Assembly: GCA_032716605.1 (NCBI GenBank)
Contig: CM064519.1
Coordinates: 18,772,551 to 18,836,550 of the forward strand
Source: Paralithodes platypus
Taxonomy: Eukaryota; Arthropoda; Malacostraca; Decapoda; Lithodidae
Length of the DNA stretch: 64,000 nucleotides
Direction of reading: 5' to 3'
The notes below the pieces were generated by a model, which was given only the letters and a program-made list of their open reading frames with translations, was not told where the DNA came from and searched no databases. A program made the position numbers and the translations under genes. Below are positions 31,646 through 43,775 of this stretch, piece by piece. Every line of letters begins with the position of its first letter. Positions within the stretch are counted from its first letter, which is position 1.

Positions 31646-32763
31646 GGTGTTCTGCGACTACGGTAGGGCCGGAGCGGGCAAGTATTCGCCTGAGGTTGCC
31701 CTTAACACCCCCCCCCCCCCCCCCCCCCCAGGACAAGACCAAAAAAAAAAAAAAAAAAAATCTAATGAGTCCTTGGTCACGGTGTTACCTGTAAAGTGCG
31801 AGCTAGTAAAGTAAAATCACACTTTTGTTTGTTTATACTTCCTTAATATTTACGAGTGCCTTGTATAACGCGAATTCTATCTTTGTGACATTTTGTTCTC
31901 CAGAATACTTTGTTAGAGCATCAACTGGCCAAACAAATAATCTGCGATTGCACACTCTAGAACATAAATATTATTTTGTTATCTATTATGAACAATTCGG
32001 AGCTTCGTTTTGCTGTTCAAGGGTTAATATTTAGCCAGGGTTTAACAGCCGTATTCATGACCTAATTCCCACCGTGTAACCCTATGAATGAACGAAATAA
32101 GACGAGGTAATTTGTTAGCTTATACTATTTGGGCGATTTCAAGTTCTCTTTCACTAATTAACACTCAGTTCCGATATCGTCGTTCATTATGGGCTGGATG
32201 ACACCCACCCAATAGGCCTACGTCTAAGAATACGGCTATAGGTTATGTCTTAGTGTGTACCGTACCGCTAAACAATTAAGGTACCGTATATTAAACAACA
32301 CTCATAAATCAGTTCTTATAAATATCGGTATGTGCAATTGCCCACATGAATTGTTACGGTACCGGTACCACATTCGTTATTCTATGTATGGAAGTAGGCT
32401 AACACTCATAGGATTGATTTACACATATAGCTTATCATAAACACGTTCAATGATTTAATGAATTAACCTCTGCATACCAAATTAAACTTGTAATTCAGTC
32501 ATGCCAGTACTATTTCCCTCCCATGCATAACATCATGAAGTGGGTGCGAAGTCATGTGGGCAGCTGTACATGCATAATGAAAGATGTGAGGGATCCACGA
32601 ATATTTATTAAGGATTTTTGCCATGGTCTTTGATACCTAGTATTAGATAATTATTTTTAGATGGTATTAGATAGTATTAGATAATTAGATGGTATAGGGC
32701 CTATGATAGAATGTGGTGTTCACGAACTTTTATGAGTTATTATTTTCATGGTATTAGATGGTA
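31646..32763. other. Intergenic with homopolymer runs
   Basis: A C-run of about 20 bases near 31710-31729 is followed shortly by an A-run (about 31740-31760). The remainder is AT-rich with frequent GGTACCGGTA-type words near 32290-32370 and a short TATTAGATGG repeat near 32640-32770. No gene recognised. Confidence 0.5.
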
Positions 32764-33072
32764 TTAAAATGTAAAACTTGCAAACTAAACAAACCAAAAT
32801 TGGGACAAGGACAATATAAAGTCAAATTAAATTATCAAAATCGCTATGTGGAAACAACGCTTACTAAAATGAAAATTATTAAATAAAAGAACACAATCCA
32901 CCACATAGGGTGTACATTACTACATGAGCAAGTTAATCTGTTTCCCAAGCAAACTAATCGCACATATAACAACGCACTATCGTCACGTTAAAGGAATTAG
33001 TCAAGTTTGGGAAGTCCGGGACGTTCTGGTAAATTTTACTAAACTCTGCATGAATAAAGAAACTACATGTTA
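32764..33072 (+). repeat. Dispersed direct repeat, copy B
   Basis: Same orientation as 3688-3995, with about five substitutions by eye. The flanking sequences are unrelated, so the match is sharply bounded: left at ATTAAAATGTAAAAC, right after ACATGTTA. No terminal signature is visible. Confidence 0.85.
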
Positions 33073-33489
33073 TAATATATGGTAATTTGAGGAGTCTACG
33101 AACTGTTATGAGTAGTTATTGTAATGGTATTATATTACGTTTTTTTTCCTTTCTATGTGTCTGTAAGGTAATAAATAGGCCTACATACTATGTTCACACT
33201 GGGTTTTGCCAGATGAAGTACACCCACTCTCTCTCTCTCTCTCTCTGTATACTTTATCTTAATTATTACTTATGCTTATCTATGTTTTTACGGTTTTACC
33301 ATGCTTTTACCATGCAAAGCACCTATAGGCTACACCCAAGAACATACTATGATTTTCGGAGCTACCGGTATCCCGAACTTAGGCTACATTTCGGAGTTTC
33401 GTTTCGTGTTCTTTTTTTCGTTTGGGCCAAGATTAATGTCCTAGCAAGTCCTAGAATGTTCAGTTGTTAGCCCATCCAGTACCGGTCAC

Positions 33490-33683
33490 CAGTGGCGGAT
33501 GCAGCTCAGGCTTAAGGGGGGGGGGGGGGGGGGCTGATATACATGAGGGGCGCCATAATTCACACAATATTCTTTATATGTATTGTATTTCAGATAAAAT
33601 GCAGTATATATCAGATGTAAGGGCGCAATTTTGGTCACTAAGGGCCGCCCCCCGGCCCCCCCTCCCCCCTGGATCCGCCACTG
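33490..33683. mobile_element. 194-bp hAT-type MITE with 8-bp target duplication
   Basis: Left terminus CAGTGGCGGATGCAGC and right terminus CTGGATCCGCCACTG are inverted repeats with the CAGTGGCGGAT form common in hAT MITEs. Perfect 8-bp copies CCGGTCAC flank it at 33482-33489 and 33684-33691, the duplication size of the hAT superfamily. There is no transposase. A long G-run lies at 33517-33533. Confidence 0.93.
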
Positions 33684-34110
33684 CCGGTCACGTCCTTTTC
33701 ATTATATTCTGGCAATTATTTGACGATTTTAGTCAGCTTAGGAAGGCCGTCTATCAATGAAAAGGCTACAGACTATCTCCGTTAATCCTTTTAGCTACCA
33801 TATATCCTTCCTAAGCTTCATAAAAACTTCTAAATGTACCTGAAATAAAAACACATTAAAAAATATGTCAAATTACAGTTTCCGCGCGAACCTCATAGCC
33901 AGTCTTAAACCACACCGTACGGTAACGTTGTTTCACTAGTCAAGGAGTCCCGAGCATAGCCGGACATGGAAGCCACATTTATCTATTATAGGCCTAACTT
34001 GTACGTTTCCTCTTGAATCGTGGGTAAACAGGAAGTGTATAAGATGACTGAAGTACCGGTACACAGGTCGAGGTTGTGTTAGTTTAGTATACACTGTTAA
34101 CAAAGATATA

Positions 34111-34176
34111 TAATCTCAGGCACCTGTCATCTTAATCTCAGGCACCTGTCATCTTAATCTCAGGCACCTGTCATCT
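34111..34176 (+). repeat. 22-bp tandem repeat, three exact units
   Basis: The unit TAATCTCAGGCACCTGTCAT plus CT is repeated three times without change, just before the CR1-like LINE remnant. Confidence 0.95.
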
Positions 34177-34189
34177 TAAGTCAGGAAGA

Positions 34190-36982
34190 GACGTCAAACT
34201 TGGTAGATACATACGATAATTTTATCAAGTCAGTATTCAATGCGCAAAATATATATATCCCCAAAAGAAAATTTAGATCAACACAGAACCAACCCAAATG
34301 GATGAATAATAGACTATTAGATCTAGGAAAAAAGATAGGAATATATAGAAAAATTAAGAAAGGCAAAATTCACCTACTTGCTTACTATCAGAATCTATCA
34401 CAACAGGTAAAAAAGGATATTAGGAAAGAAAAGAAAAAATTATGAAATTAAGGTTGCCAATGACTCAAAAAATAATCCTAAAGCTTTTTACCAACTATAT
34501 AAATCCAAGGTTAGAGATGTAATTGGTCCCCTTAAAACTTCGATAGGAGAAATGACAGAAAATTATTTAGAAATGTGCAGTACATTAAATAGTCAATTTC
34601 TTTCCGATTTCACTAATGAAAATTTGGCACAGTTTCCAGAAGTCCGTAAGGTATATAGCGATAGTATAGAAAATAGGTTAAGTACAGTTACTACTGTATA
34701 AGTAGAAATGATGTGCTTAAGGAAATTGACAGACTGAAACCTCATAAATCGCCTGGTCCTGATGAGGTATATGCTAGAGTATTAAAAGAATGCAGAGATG
34801 AGTTAAGTTACCCATTAACATTTCTATTTAACAAGTCATTAGAAACAGGTATAGTTCCAGAAGCTTGAAAGCTTGCAAATGTAGGCTAGTTCCGATCTTC
34901 AAAAAAGGTGATAAATCAATAGCATCCAATTACCGTCCCATTAGTCTCACTTCAATCATAGGAAAGCTACTATAGTCAATTATTGCTAGGAAAATGAGAA
35001 ACCACTTAGAAACATTTACTTAATCAATTCTTCTCAGCATGGATTCACTCAGGGACTGTCTTGCCTTACGAATTTGCTTAGTTTTTTCTCAGAGGTATAT
35101 GAAGCAGTAGATAATGACAAGTCTTATGATATTATATATTTAGATTTCAGTAAAGCTTTCGACAGAGTCCCTCATGAGAGATTGATGAGAAAGGTTGAGG
35201 CACATGGAATAGGTGGGGCGTTGTTAGGATGGATTAGGTCATAGCTAATTGGTAGGAAGCAGAGAGTCAGCATAAATGGTACCAAGTCAGAATGGGGAGC
35301 AGTCAAAAGTGGTGTCCCCAGGGATCTGTATTAGGTCCTCTGTTGTTTATTATATACATAAATGACCTTGATTTAGGTATAACTAGTAGGATAAGTAAAT
35401 TTGCAGACGATACCAAAATGGGGAGAAAAATTTATTCAGATAGAGATATAGAGTGTCTGCAAAGGGATCTAGATACCTTACACGAATGGTCAGTAAATTG
35501 GCAGATGAAGTTTAACATTGACAAATGCAAGGTATTAAAGATAGGGAAGATGCATACAAATGTTAAATATAAACTAGCTAATATGAAATTAGAAAACTCA
35601 GACTGTGAGAAAGATCTAGGTGTGTTTGTTAGCAATGATTTGAAGCCTAGAAAACAATGTATAAGCGTTCGTAACAAGGCAAACAGGATTCTCGGGTTCA
35701 TATCTAGGAGTGTGAGTAACAGAACTGCTGATGTTATCTTAAAACTTTACTTGTCATTAGTGAGACCCCATATGGATTATGCTGTTCAATTTTGGTGTCC
35801 TTATTACAGAATAGACATAGATTCATTGGAGAGAGTACAACGTAGAATGACAAAAATTATCCATAATATTAGAAATTTTCCGTATGAAGAAAGGTTGAAG
35901 AAATTAGGCTTACATTCGTTAGAGTACAAAGGAGTACAAAGGAAATCAAGCAACAACAGATCTAGTGACCCTTTTAGGTTGCTTGTCCTCCAAAACACTG
36001 AGGATCAAGTGTCCAAACAGTGGTTTAGAGTGGGTAAGGGAACATTGGAAAGGGAATTACTGCCCTGGAACTAATGTCCGTGGCAGGATTAGGAAGTTAG
36101 TAGGGGACAGATGGGTTAGTAACTGAGGGGGGGATAAAATAAAGTTATTCTTTTACAAACGCAGTCAGTCGCGGGTTTGATGCGAGATATTTGTCTAGGC
36201 GGAGTTTAAATGAATCAACGGTGATGCAGTCTATAACGTTTCGGGGAAGCCCATTCCACAAGTTGACAACTCGATTGAAGAAGAAATTCTTAGATTCGTG
36301 TGAGTTAAAAGATTTACCAATAATTTTGCAACTGTTTCCCCGCTTGTAATTAGATTGGTCGATAGTGAAGTACTTACTACAGTTCATATTGTCGATGCCT
36401 TTGATGATTTTGAACACTTGAATTAAGTCACCTCTTAATCTGCGCTGGGTTAAAGGAAATAGATTTAATTCTCTAAGACGCAGAGTTAGAGGGGATATGA
36501 TAGAGGTATTCAAGTGGGTTAGTGGGATTAATAAAGGGGACATGGAAAATGTACTAAAGCTCAGTGATAGCGAAAGAACTCGTACAAATGGTTTCAAATT
36601 AGATAAATTTAGTTTCAGAAAAGATATAGGCAAATATTGGTTTGGTAACAGAGTTGTAGATGGGTGGAATAGGCTACCAAGTGACACAGTGGGATCAAGA
36701 ACGATAGGGAGCTTTAAGATAACATTAGATAGGTATATGGACAAGATGGGATGGGTGTGAGGGGGATCTACCAGGTGTGGGCCAATCGGCGTTCAGCAGA
36801 CCCCCGTAATCTTGTGTTAATCCCTGACCATTTTGGTGGGGGCAGTACTCAAGGTATTAGTGAGTTGGGCCTATAATTGGGCCTTGTAATTGGGGTTGGG
36901 TGTGACAGGGATCTGCCTTGTATGGGCCGATCGGATTTTTGCAGACTCCCATTTTCTTATGTTCTTAGGCTATGTTCTTATA
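34190..36982 (+). pseudogene. CR1-like LINE, decayed, with antisense insertion
   Basis: Degraded frames contain the pre-RT domain (QPKWMNNRLLDLGKK near 34290), an RT entry block (HKSPGPDEVYARVLKECRDE near 34745), FKKGDKSIASNYRPISLTS (near 34900) and motif A (IIYLDFSKAFDRVPH near 35140). The frame from 35292 holds CPQGSVLGPLLF (B) and SKFADDTKM (C). The C-terminus ends at YEERLKKLGLHSLE, then resumes at 36480 as RRVRGDMIEVFKWVSG and runs to a stop near 36760. The 3' tail has TTCTTATG-type repeats (36950-36980), a CR1/L2 hallmark. Numerous stops precede 35292. Confidence 0.85.
35930..36478 (-). mobile_element. 5'-truncated CR1-like LINE inserted antisense
   Basis: Read on the minus strand this is the 3' part of the family represented at 59.2-60.9 kb: NLFPLTQRRLRGDLIQVFKI, KNFFFNRVVNLWNGLP, RLDKYLASNPRL and then a stop near 36145. 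The matching 3' UTR ends in TTTGTACTCC-type repeats. It splits the host LINE inside the conserved LHSLE-RRVRGD segment. No long target duplication is obvious. Confidence 0.85.
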
Positions 36983-37211
36983 CTGTTTTAGAGCGGGTCT
37001 GTTTGGCGTACATGGCGTTTTCTTTCTTCATACCGGGTACGTACTGCTAAGTTTGAGTGTTATGGTATTTGCTCAATTGTGTTCCTCGACAACATTTCTT
37101 TACCTTATTTGTAAAGAAAATACATCATCTAACTTAACTTTGCCACAATATATTTTTCCCATCTCCCATTATCCTTTCATTCCTATCCATTACCAATTTT
37201 CTTGTCTGTTA

Positions 37212-38350
37212 TCAAGTCATATCTCTATCTTCCAAAGCTGTTATTAAACCATCTTCCCATCTCCTCCGAGGTCTTCCCCTCGCTTTGTTTCCCCTTGTTT
37301 CTGAATCAGATATTCTCTTTGTAAGCCTGTCATCTCCCATTCGTTCAATATGTCCATACCAGCAAAGCACCCTTCTGTCCACTCTGGCCGATAAGGGTTC
37401 CTGTTGTCCCACTCTCCTGCGTACCATACCTCTTCATTCCTAAAACTGTCTCTACTTGTTACTCCACACATACCCGGTACTCCTAAAGCAGCTCATCTCC
37501 ATCACATTCAACCTTCTATTATTATTTTTGTTTACATTCAACCTCAGCTTCCTCATCCCACATACCACACCAAACTCTTTTACTACTCACTGCATCTTCT
37601 CTTCAGAATCCACCACCAGTGCTGTGTCATCAGCAAACAACTGATTCAACTCCCAATCATCACCATTCTTTCCTACATAACCCAATCCTCTACCCATAGC
37701 CCTCATTTTTACCTCCCTAACCACACCATCCATATACTGTATATACATTAAACAACCACAGTGACATTACATAACCCTGTCTCAGACTTATAATTACCTC
37801 AAACCATTCACTCAACTCATTCCCTATACTAACACACACTCTGCTCTCTTGATAAAAACTCTTGACTGCTATTAATAAATTTCCTCCAATTTCATAAATC
37901 CTTAGCACCTTCCACATTACTTCTCGATCCACGTGATCATATGTTTTTTCCAAATCCCTTAAAGTCCAAAATATCGCCTTACCTTTCTCTAAATACTTCT
38001 CGCATAGCTGTCTTCCTGCAAAAATCTGATCCACACACCCTCTTCCCCTTTTAAAACCGCACTGTTCTTCTCCTATTGCACTTTCTGTTCCCTTTATTAT
38101 CCTTTCATCAACACCCTGCCATACAGCTTTCCAACAACTGATATTAAACTAATACTTCTATAACTTGAACACTCCTGCCGGTCTCCCTTCCCCCTTGTAC
38201 AATAACACAATACATGCACTCCTCCAGTCTAGTGATACCATTGCCACAACAAAGCAAACATTAAATAGTCTCACCGGCCAAATTATTATCACATCTCCAC
38301 CCGTCTTATGGATGCTGTACAATGTGACTGACCTATAATCTTGTTGCATA
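37212..38350 (-). pseudogene. LINE reverse transcriptase relic (family of 51.1-54.5 kb)
   Basis: The minus strand encodes VWSTSMHCIVLLYKGEG-like and RQLCEKYLEKGKAIFW segments. Motif A follows, altered to LRDLEKTYDHVDREVMW, then ESRVCVSIGNELSEWFEV and an altered LRQGYVMSLWLFN motif B. A YGHIERMGDDRLTKRI C-terminal block lies near 37330. The block order and the VDRE-MWKVLRIYEIGGN wording match the LINE at 51.1-54.5 kb. Many frame breaks. Confidence 0.8.
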
Positions 38351-40082
38351 CATCTTATTCTTTATGTAATCTCCATTGTGCAGGTTATATGGTTTCTGTC
38401 ATCTCCTATATCATGCTGACCTAAAGAGCATTGCATTTTAGGCTCGTATTTCTTGTTCACCCATTTTTTCCCTAAGCCTCCAAACCTGTAGTAACAAAGG
38501 AGGATGAAAGGGGTACCAGGGCAGTAGTGAAATGGTTACCAAGCGGTTCGCCCACAAATCAATTCGCCCATAAGTAGTCACCCACAAGTCAGTTAGCCCA
38601 CAAGTCAGTTCGCCCATAGGTTAATTTGCCCATGTTTTTTTGTTTTCACATAAGATTTTTGTTTTCTGTGTTTTTTTGGTGTTTTTTTTTTACACACAGT
38701 ATGAAGTCGATTTGATTAGGTTTTGTTAGTTTAGGTCAAGATTGCTTATGTTAGGCTAGTTTGTTTTGTTAAGCTGAGATATGGAAATTTTACAGTAGGT
38801 CAAGTTAAGGAATGGCTAGTGAGAAGTTTAGCTAGGTTAGTTTAGGTGGGGTTAGTTTAGGTGGGGTTAGTTTAGGCTGAATTAGTTTAGATTAGGTTGC
38901 GTGTTGGTAAAGTGTCTGTGAATTTGGTCGAAGAGATTCTGCATGTAGGCTACAAGGTATTTTTAGGTGTGTTGGAAAGAAGTGTGGTGCGTTTGTTAAG
39001 TGTAGTGAAATTAATTGGAGTAGGAGGTGTTTTTGAGAGTTAGCTGGATTACTCTGTCTAGTTAAGGCACTAATAGAAACAGTGGGGGAAGCCAGGCAGT
39101 TCCAGCAAAGCCAGGAGTTCCAGCAACTCCTTATCATATGCTCACGAAAATACGAAGTAACTGTGGGCGACAGGACCTAATATGACTGTAATACTAGTAG
39201 TGTGGGAGTGGTGGTGGGGGTCTATTGTTGTACCCCACTACATACATACATACATACATACAATCATACATACATACATACATACATACATACATCTATC
39301 TTGTCTTATACCTGAACCACACTCCTCCCCCTCCCAGTCTCTCCCCTGGGTGTCTGTAGATTAGGTGTGTATCTTGCTCACTCTTATTATCTCTGTCTAT
39401 CTACCTACCTAACTACCTATCTATCTATCTATCCATTTATTTATCTATATATCTATATATCTATCTATGTCTATCTGTCTATCTATCTAACTACCTATTT
39501 ATCTATCTAGGCCTATATATATATTTTTCTATCTATCACACACCTGGAATGTACATCCCTCCGAAGTAGTTATTATTGTAGTTCTTCAACAGAGCAATGA
39601 TAATTATAGATGATATCACACACTATTAAAGTAGGCTATATTATAAGGTTGATATATCGAAAAATAAGAAACTTAATTTTTTTTTAGAACAGCATGCATC
39701 GTGTGCTGGACATATTTATCTACTTTGAGCAAGTGTTTTAAGTTTTGAAAAATTTCGGAATATAATCGAAAACCCGCCTAAATTTAAAAGTGAATACACT
39801 ATAACTGTGCGTAATTTGTCTTATACTCATAATTATTCATATAAGTTTATTAATTTTGTATTACAACTTTAAAAATACAAGTAGGGCTTCTACTTTCTAT
39901 TCTGCATTTAATGAGGCAATATAAAAGGCAATATATGCAATGGTTGTGAAGATATTGTTTGTTATAATGAAATATCCATTACGCGGTTTACACAGACTAC
40001 CGCTTAGCTATACAACTATATCGAGAGGGAGCATTACCAATGTCTGGCAGGTGGGTAACCAAATTCTGCGCCACCCTGTACT
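38351..40082. repeat. Intergenic region with short tandem repeats
   Basis: Features: a degenerate repeat of about 17 bp built on TTCGCCCACAAGTCAG (38545-38635), a TTAGTTTAGGTGGGG repeat (38817-38880), an ACAT tetranucleotide array (39238-39295) and CTAT arrays (39395-39500). No gene is recognised between them. Confidence 0.7.
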
Positions 40083-40400
40083 TTTTTTTAAGTGGAGATA
40101 TGTACCAGTATTTCTTTGTATTTATTCGTTCATTTATATTTTCATTTATCGATTTTATTTTCCTACCAAGACCTCCATCAAGCTTTAAATAATACCCCCA
40201 AGATCCGCCTTCGAGATAAATCCGGCCAAAGGCCGGTTCCTCCTAAATGTCAGTCTCGCTATCTCTCACTCGGAAAAAAAAAAATCGATACCTAAATGGC
40301 ATATTGACAAACTAATGGGCCGAACCTCTTAAAAACTGAAAACTAATGGGGCTAAGCATGAGGGAGAAAGGGGGGGGGGGGGGGACAGAAAACCCATACT
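40083..40400 (-). mobile_element. MITE family M, copy 3 (inverted)
   Basis: Reverse-oriented copy starting near TTAAGTGGAGATATG (about 40087). It passes through ACCTCCATCAAGCTT, GGCCAAAGGCCGG, CTCGCTATCTCTCACTCGG and AATGGGGCTAAGCATGAGG to a G-run near 40366-40383. The right terminus is eroded, so no second TTAA is seen. Confidence 0.75.
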
Positions 40401-40429
40401 CTTGCAATAATTCTTTACTATGTATTGTA

Positions 40430-41720
40430 TATATATTTTGTCTTGTTTGTACATATTATGTAAGCTGAATAACCACTAGCTGTGGAAATAAATATTATTA
40501 TTATTATTATTATTATTATCTCCCTGCCTCTACAGCACGTCTGGCTCCCCCCCTCCCAGTCCCTCTTCCTTCCCTTTAAACATTTTTTCGTGCAACCATT
40601 TACTTCCCTCCCCCCCACCCTCCGTAATTCTTTTAAACTCCCTACACTTACAACTCCCCCCCCCCCCCCACCTCCTTTATAGCACCCCCTCCCCCCCCTT
40701 TCTGACCTGTCCCTCTCACCATCCCTTTAAATCCCCTATTCTTGCAACCTTCCCTTTGCCTCTATAGCACGTCTCCCTCCTGTCTATCCCTTTAAACCCT
40801 TTATCTTGCAACCACTTTCACCCTCCTATCCCTTTAACTCCCCCTACTCTTACATCCTCCTCTCTGTCTCTATTGCGTGTCCTCCTCTTGTCTATCCCTC
40901 TCCCCATCCCTTTAAACCCTTTCTCTTACAACCTCTTCTTTCACCCTCCTATCCCTTTAACTCTCCCTACTCTTACAACCTCCTCTCTGTCTCTATAGCG
41001 TGTCCTCATCCCATTAAACCCATTCTTTCGTTGCATCTTTTCCCTCCTTCCTTCCACATACGTAGTATTCGCTTCCCTTCTATTTTTTGTGCTCACCTCC
41101 CAACCCTATTAAACCCCATACTTTTGCAACCTTCTCCCTTGCACGTCACCCCCCCCCCCCCCCCTCCCCCCACCTTCCTGTTCTCACCATAAAGGAGCTT
41201 GTGCCACAATCGTTTCTTCTTTCCCTCTATGTACTCTCTACTTCCTTTTTACCTCATACTTATTTGGGCAACTGTACTTCCTTCCCTACTTTCCATATTC
41301 TTTACACACTCTTCCTTTTAAATCGCAATATCTTCGTCGCTCCCATCATATCCTTTATACTTTTCTTTAAACTCATACTCTCGCAATCTACTCCCTGCCT
41401 CTATAGCATCACCCTAACCTCTCCCGCTCAGCATAATAATAGTTTTGTCTTTCCCTCTCTATACTCCCTACGCCCTTTTAATTATGTACTCTGGCAACCT
41501 TCTCCCTGCCTCTATAGCATCCCCCTTACCCCCTCCCCCTCAATAATATAGGAGCTTGTACCGCAATCGCTTCTTCTTTTCCTCTGTATACTCCCTTCTC
41601 CCTTTTAATCCCGTACTCTCGCAACCTTCTCTCTATATACTCCTTACACCCCTTTAATTCCTTTCTCTGGCAACCTTCTCCCTGCCTCTATAGCATCCTC
41701 TTTACCCCCTCCCCCTTCGC
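40430..41720 (+). repeat. Pyrimidine-rich degenerate tandem repeat
   Basis: A TTA array (40494-40520) ends a putative retroposon tail. It is followed by units of roughly 110-130 bp containing CTCCCTGCCTCTATAGCA, CCCTTTAAACCC and CTCTTGCAACC in recurring order (examples near 40745, 40860, 40980, 41390, 41500, 41680). The long open frames here arise from low-complexity C/T sequence and are not considered genes. Confidence 0.65.
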
Positions 41721-42330
41721 TTAATAAAGGAGCTTGTGCCGGGTGAAGTGAGACTGTCGCACCACCCAGGAAGATGCCAGTGGGGAGTACTGAGGAAAGG
41801 GTGTACTCTTGATGCATTCCTCCCCCCCCCCCCTCCTCTTCTCTCTCTCTCTCTCTCTCTACCCCCCTCATCTCTCTCCCCCCTCCCCTCTCTCTCTCCT
41901 TGCCGACCTTCCTCCCGGCTAGCAACATTGCACGGGTTTGCACGCCAGACATTCCTTCTTTATGTGGGCGTTCAGTGATGGAAACAAGATAGGGCAATGG
42001 CGCTTCGATGTCAGTTAGCTGTGATTGTGGCTTGGGTGATTGTGCCTTATTTGTGGACTTGTTTTATTTGTTTATGTTGCAATTCTCCTCCCTGGTCTAA
42101 ACGTATGGCCTGTTTATTAATTCGCTGTACACGGTGAAGTCAGGAGGTCTTACGGCAGATAATAAGTAAAACAACGAGACAAACGAGCCCTTGGAACCGG
42201 CTCGTTCTTATTCTTAGTTTCACATACCCATGGGGGCTTGGTTGTCTCCTCCTGGCACGGTGCAGCTCCAGCCCTACGATGCCGTGACACCATAGTTTTT
42301 GTTTTTGTTTGAATTTATTTTCGTTTAATA
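41721..42330. other. Intergenic
   Basis: Contains a C-run and CT microsatellite (41818-41905). The remainder has no recognised gene or repeat family. Confidence 0.5.
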
Positions 42331-42331
42331 A

Positions 42332-42470
42332 CGTGCCGGTGGGTTTTGTTATAATGCACTGAAACTAAGTACCGTACAACGCAAATGTCAACATAACATC
42401 TCCCCTTCCATACATCAGGGTTTGAACTCGGTACTATTAGAAAACCAGCTCAACCACATTAACCCTATTG
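42332..42470 (-). mobile_element. tRNA-derived SINE, copy 1
   Basis: It matches 48822-48965 in the same orientation: CGGTGGG-TTTGT-TAATGCACTGA at the plus-strand left, and a tRNA-like head at the right. The complement contains a B-box-like segment (GAGTTCAAACCCTGA) and an A-box-like GTGGTTGAGCTGG. The head is more degraded than in copy 2. Confidence 0.65.
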
Positions 42471-43373
42471 TTTATCCTAGACTCCTTGAAAGCTGATACC
42501 ACTTCACGATTGCATTTTCTGCACCATTATTTGTTCTGATAACTGGCTTAGGAAGATTATCTGATGTTTTATAAATGATTATTGGCATATACATGTTGAA
42601 TACGTGTATACACTCAAAATCAATAGTTCATCGAAATCCTTGATTATAACTAGTCTGAAATATAGATTAATGGATGGTAACTCAACGCTACTACGACATG
42701 CATACATACAATGCTTTAACATCCTTTTCCATTACTTTGTAGTGACTCACACGGGGTTGTCTTGCAGCGGTTAGACTTTACTGCAGTACAGTAAAGTTCT
42801 AGCATGACATTTCCCACTTTGGCTGATGCTGACATAGTGGTAATGGTCTTTCAGGGAGTCTCAACAAATCCCTCTGCAGCACATAATATCTGCACCACAC
42901 CAACCTGGATAGGATGGTCGTTGGTCAGGACTTGCGTTATCCCTACCTTTAGTTGCCTTGTACAGTACGGTGCCACACACTATATGAGACGTAGGACATA
43001 TTAATTGTCCTCCACTAAATGTTAATGATTTTGTTCTATTGGTTATGTGTGCAATTACCTAAAACCTATTATGATACGACTGATGATATTCTTTAGGATA
43101 CTGGAAGGTTGTATAGGTTCTATCAACTAGTGTTCTCTGTAACTTGTGCGATTGCTTGGTATGAATAGGCAGACGGGTGTAAATAATGCTAATTGTCTAC
43201 ACTGATAACTTTACGAGCTAAGGAAAGGTAGAAGCGTAGATATATACAAATACTTTCCGGTATATGTGATTGCATGGTGGCGTGAAGGGTGAAATTGGTG
43301 ATAAGCATTGTCTGGCTGGAGACAGGCATGTACTTAGCATGTCTGGCGGATGAATAGTACGATCGCATGTATG
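42471..43373. other. Intergenic, nothing recognised
   Basis: Moderately AT-rich sequence without clear coding motifs, terminal repeats or tandem arrays. Confidence 0.5.
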
Positions 43374-43775
43374 GGGAGGCGGGTGGAGGTGGTAAGACTG
43401 GCTGCATGTCTGGGAGAGATGGAGGTGGTGGTGGTGGTGGTGGAGGTGGAGGTGGCAAGACTGGCTGCATGCCTGGGAGAAGAGGTGAAGGTGGAGGTGG
43501 CAAGACTGGCTGCATGTTTGGGAGAGAATGTGGTGGTGGAGATGGTAAGACTGGCTGCATGTCTGGGAGAAAAAGTGGAGGTGGTTAGACTGGCTGCATG
43601 TCTGGGAGAAAAGTGGAGGTGTTGGTGGTGGAGGTGGTAAGACTGGCTGCATGTCTGGGAGAAAGAGTGGAGGTGGTGGTGGAAGTGGAGGTGGCAAGAC
43701 TGGCTGCATGTCTGGGAGAAAATGTGGTGGTAGTGGCGGTGGTGGTGGTGGTAGTAATGGAGGTGCTGGTGGCGA
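43374..43775 (+). repeat. Minisatellite built on AGACTGGCTGCATGTCTGGG
   Basis: Seven copies of the GACTGGCTGCATG core are separated by variable GGTGGTGGAGGTGG runs, with unit lengths of about 30-65 bp. Frames on both strands are open only because of repeat composition, giving GKTGCMSGR-type and PDMQPVLPPP-type peptides. I do not call a gene. Confidence 0.85.

Noticed and set aside
38817..38890. Interstitial telomeric (TTAGG) repeat
   Set aside because: The repeat is TTAGTTTAGGTGGGG-like and not a clean TTAGG array. Only a superficial resemblance.
40482..41551. Series of Pro/Ser/Leu-rich frames
   Set aside because: They lie in a pyrimidine-rich degenerate repeat, overlap in different phases and have no family resemblance.
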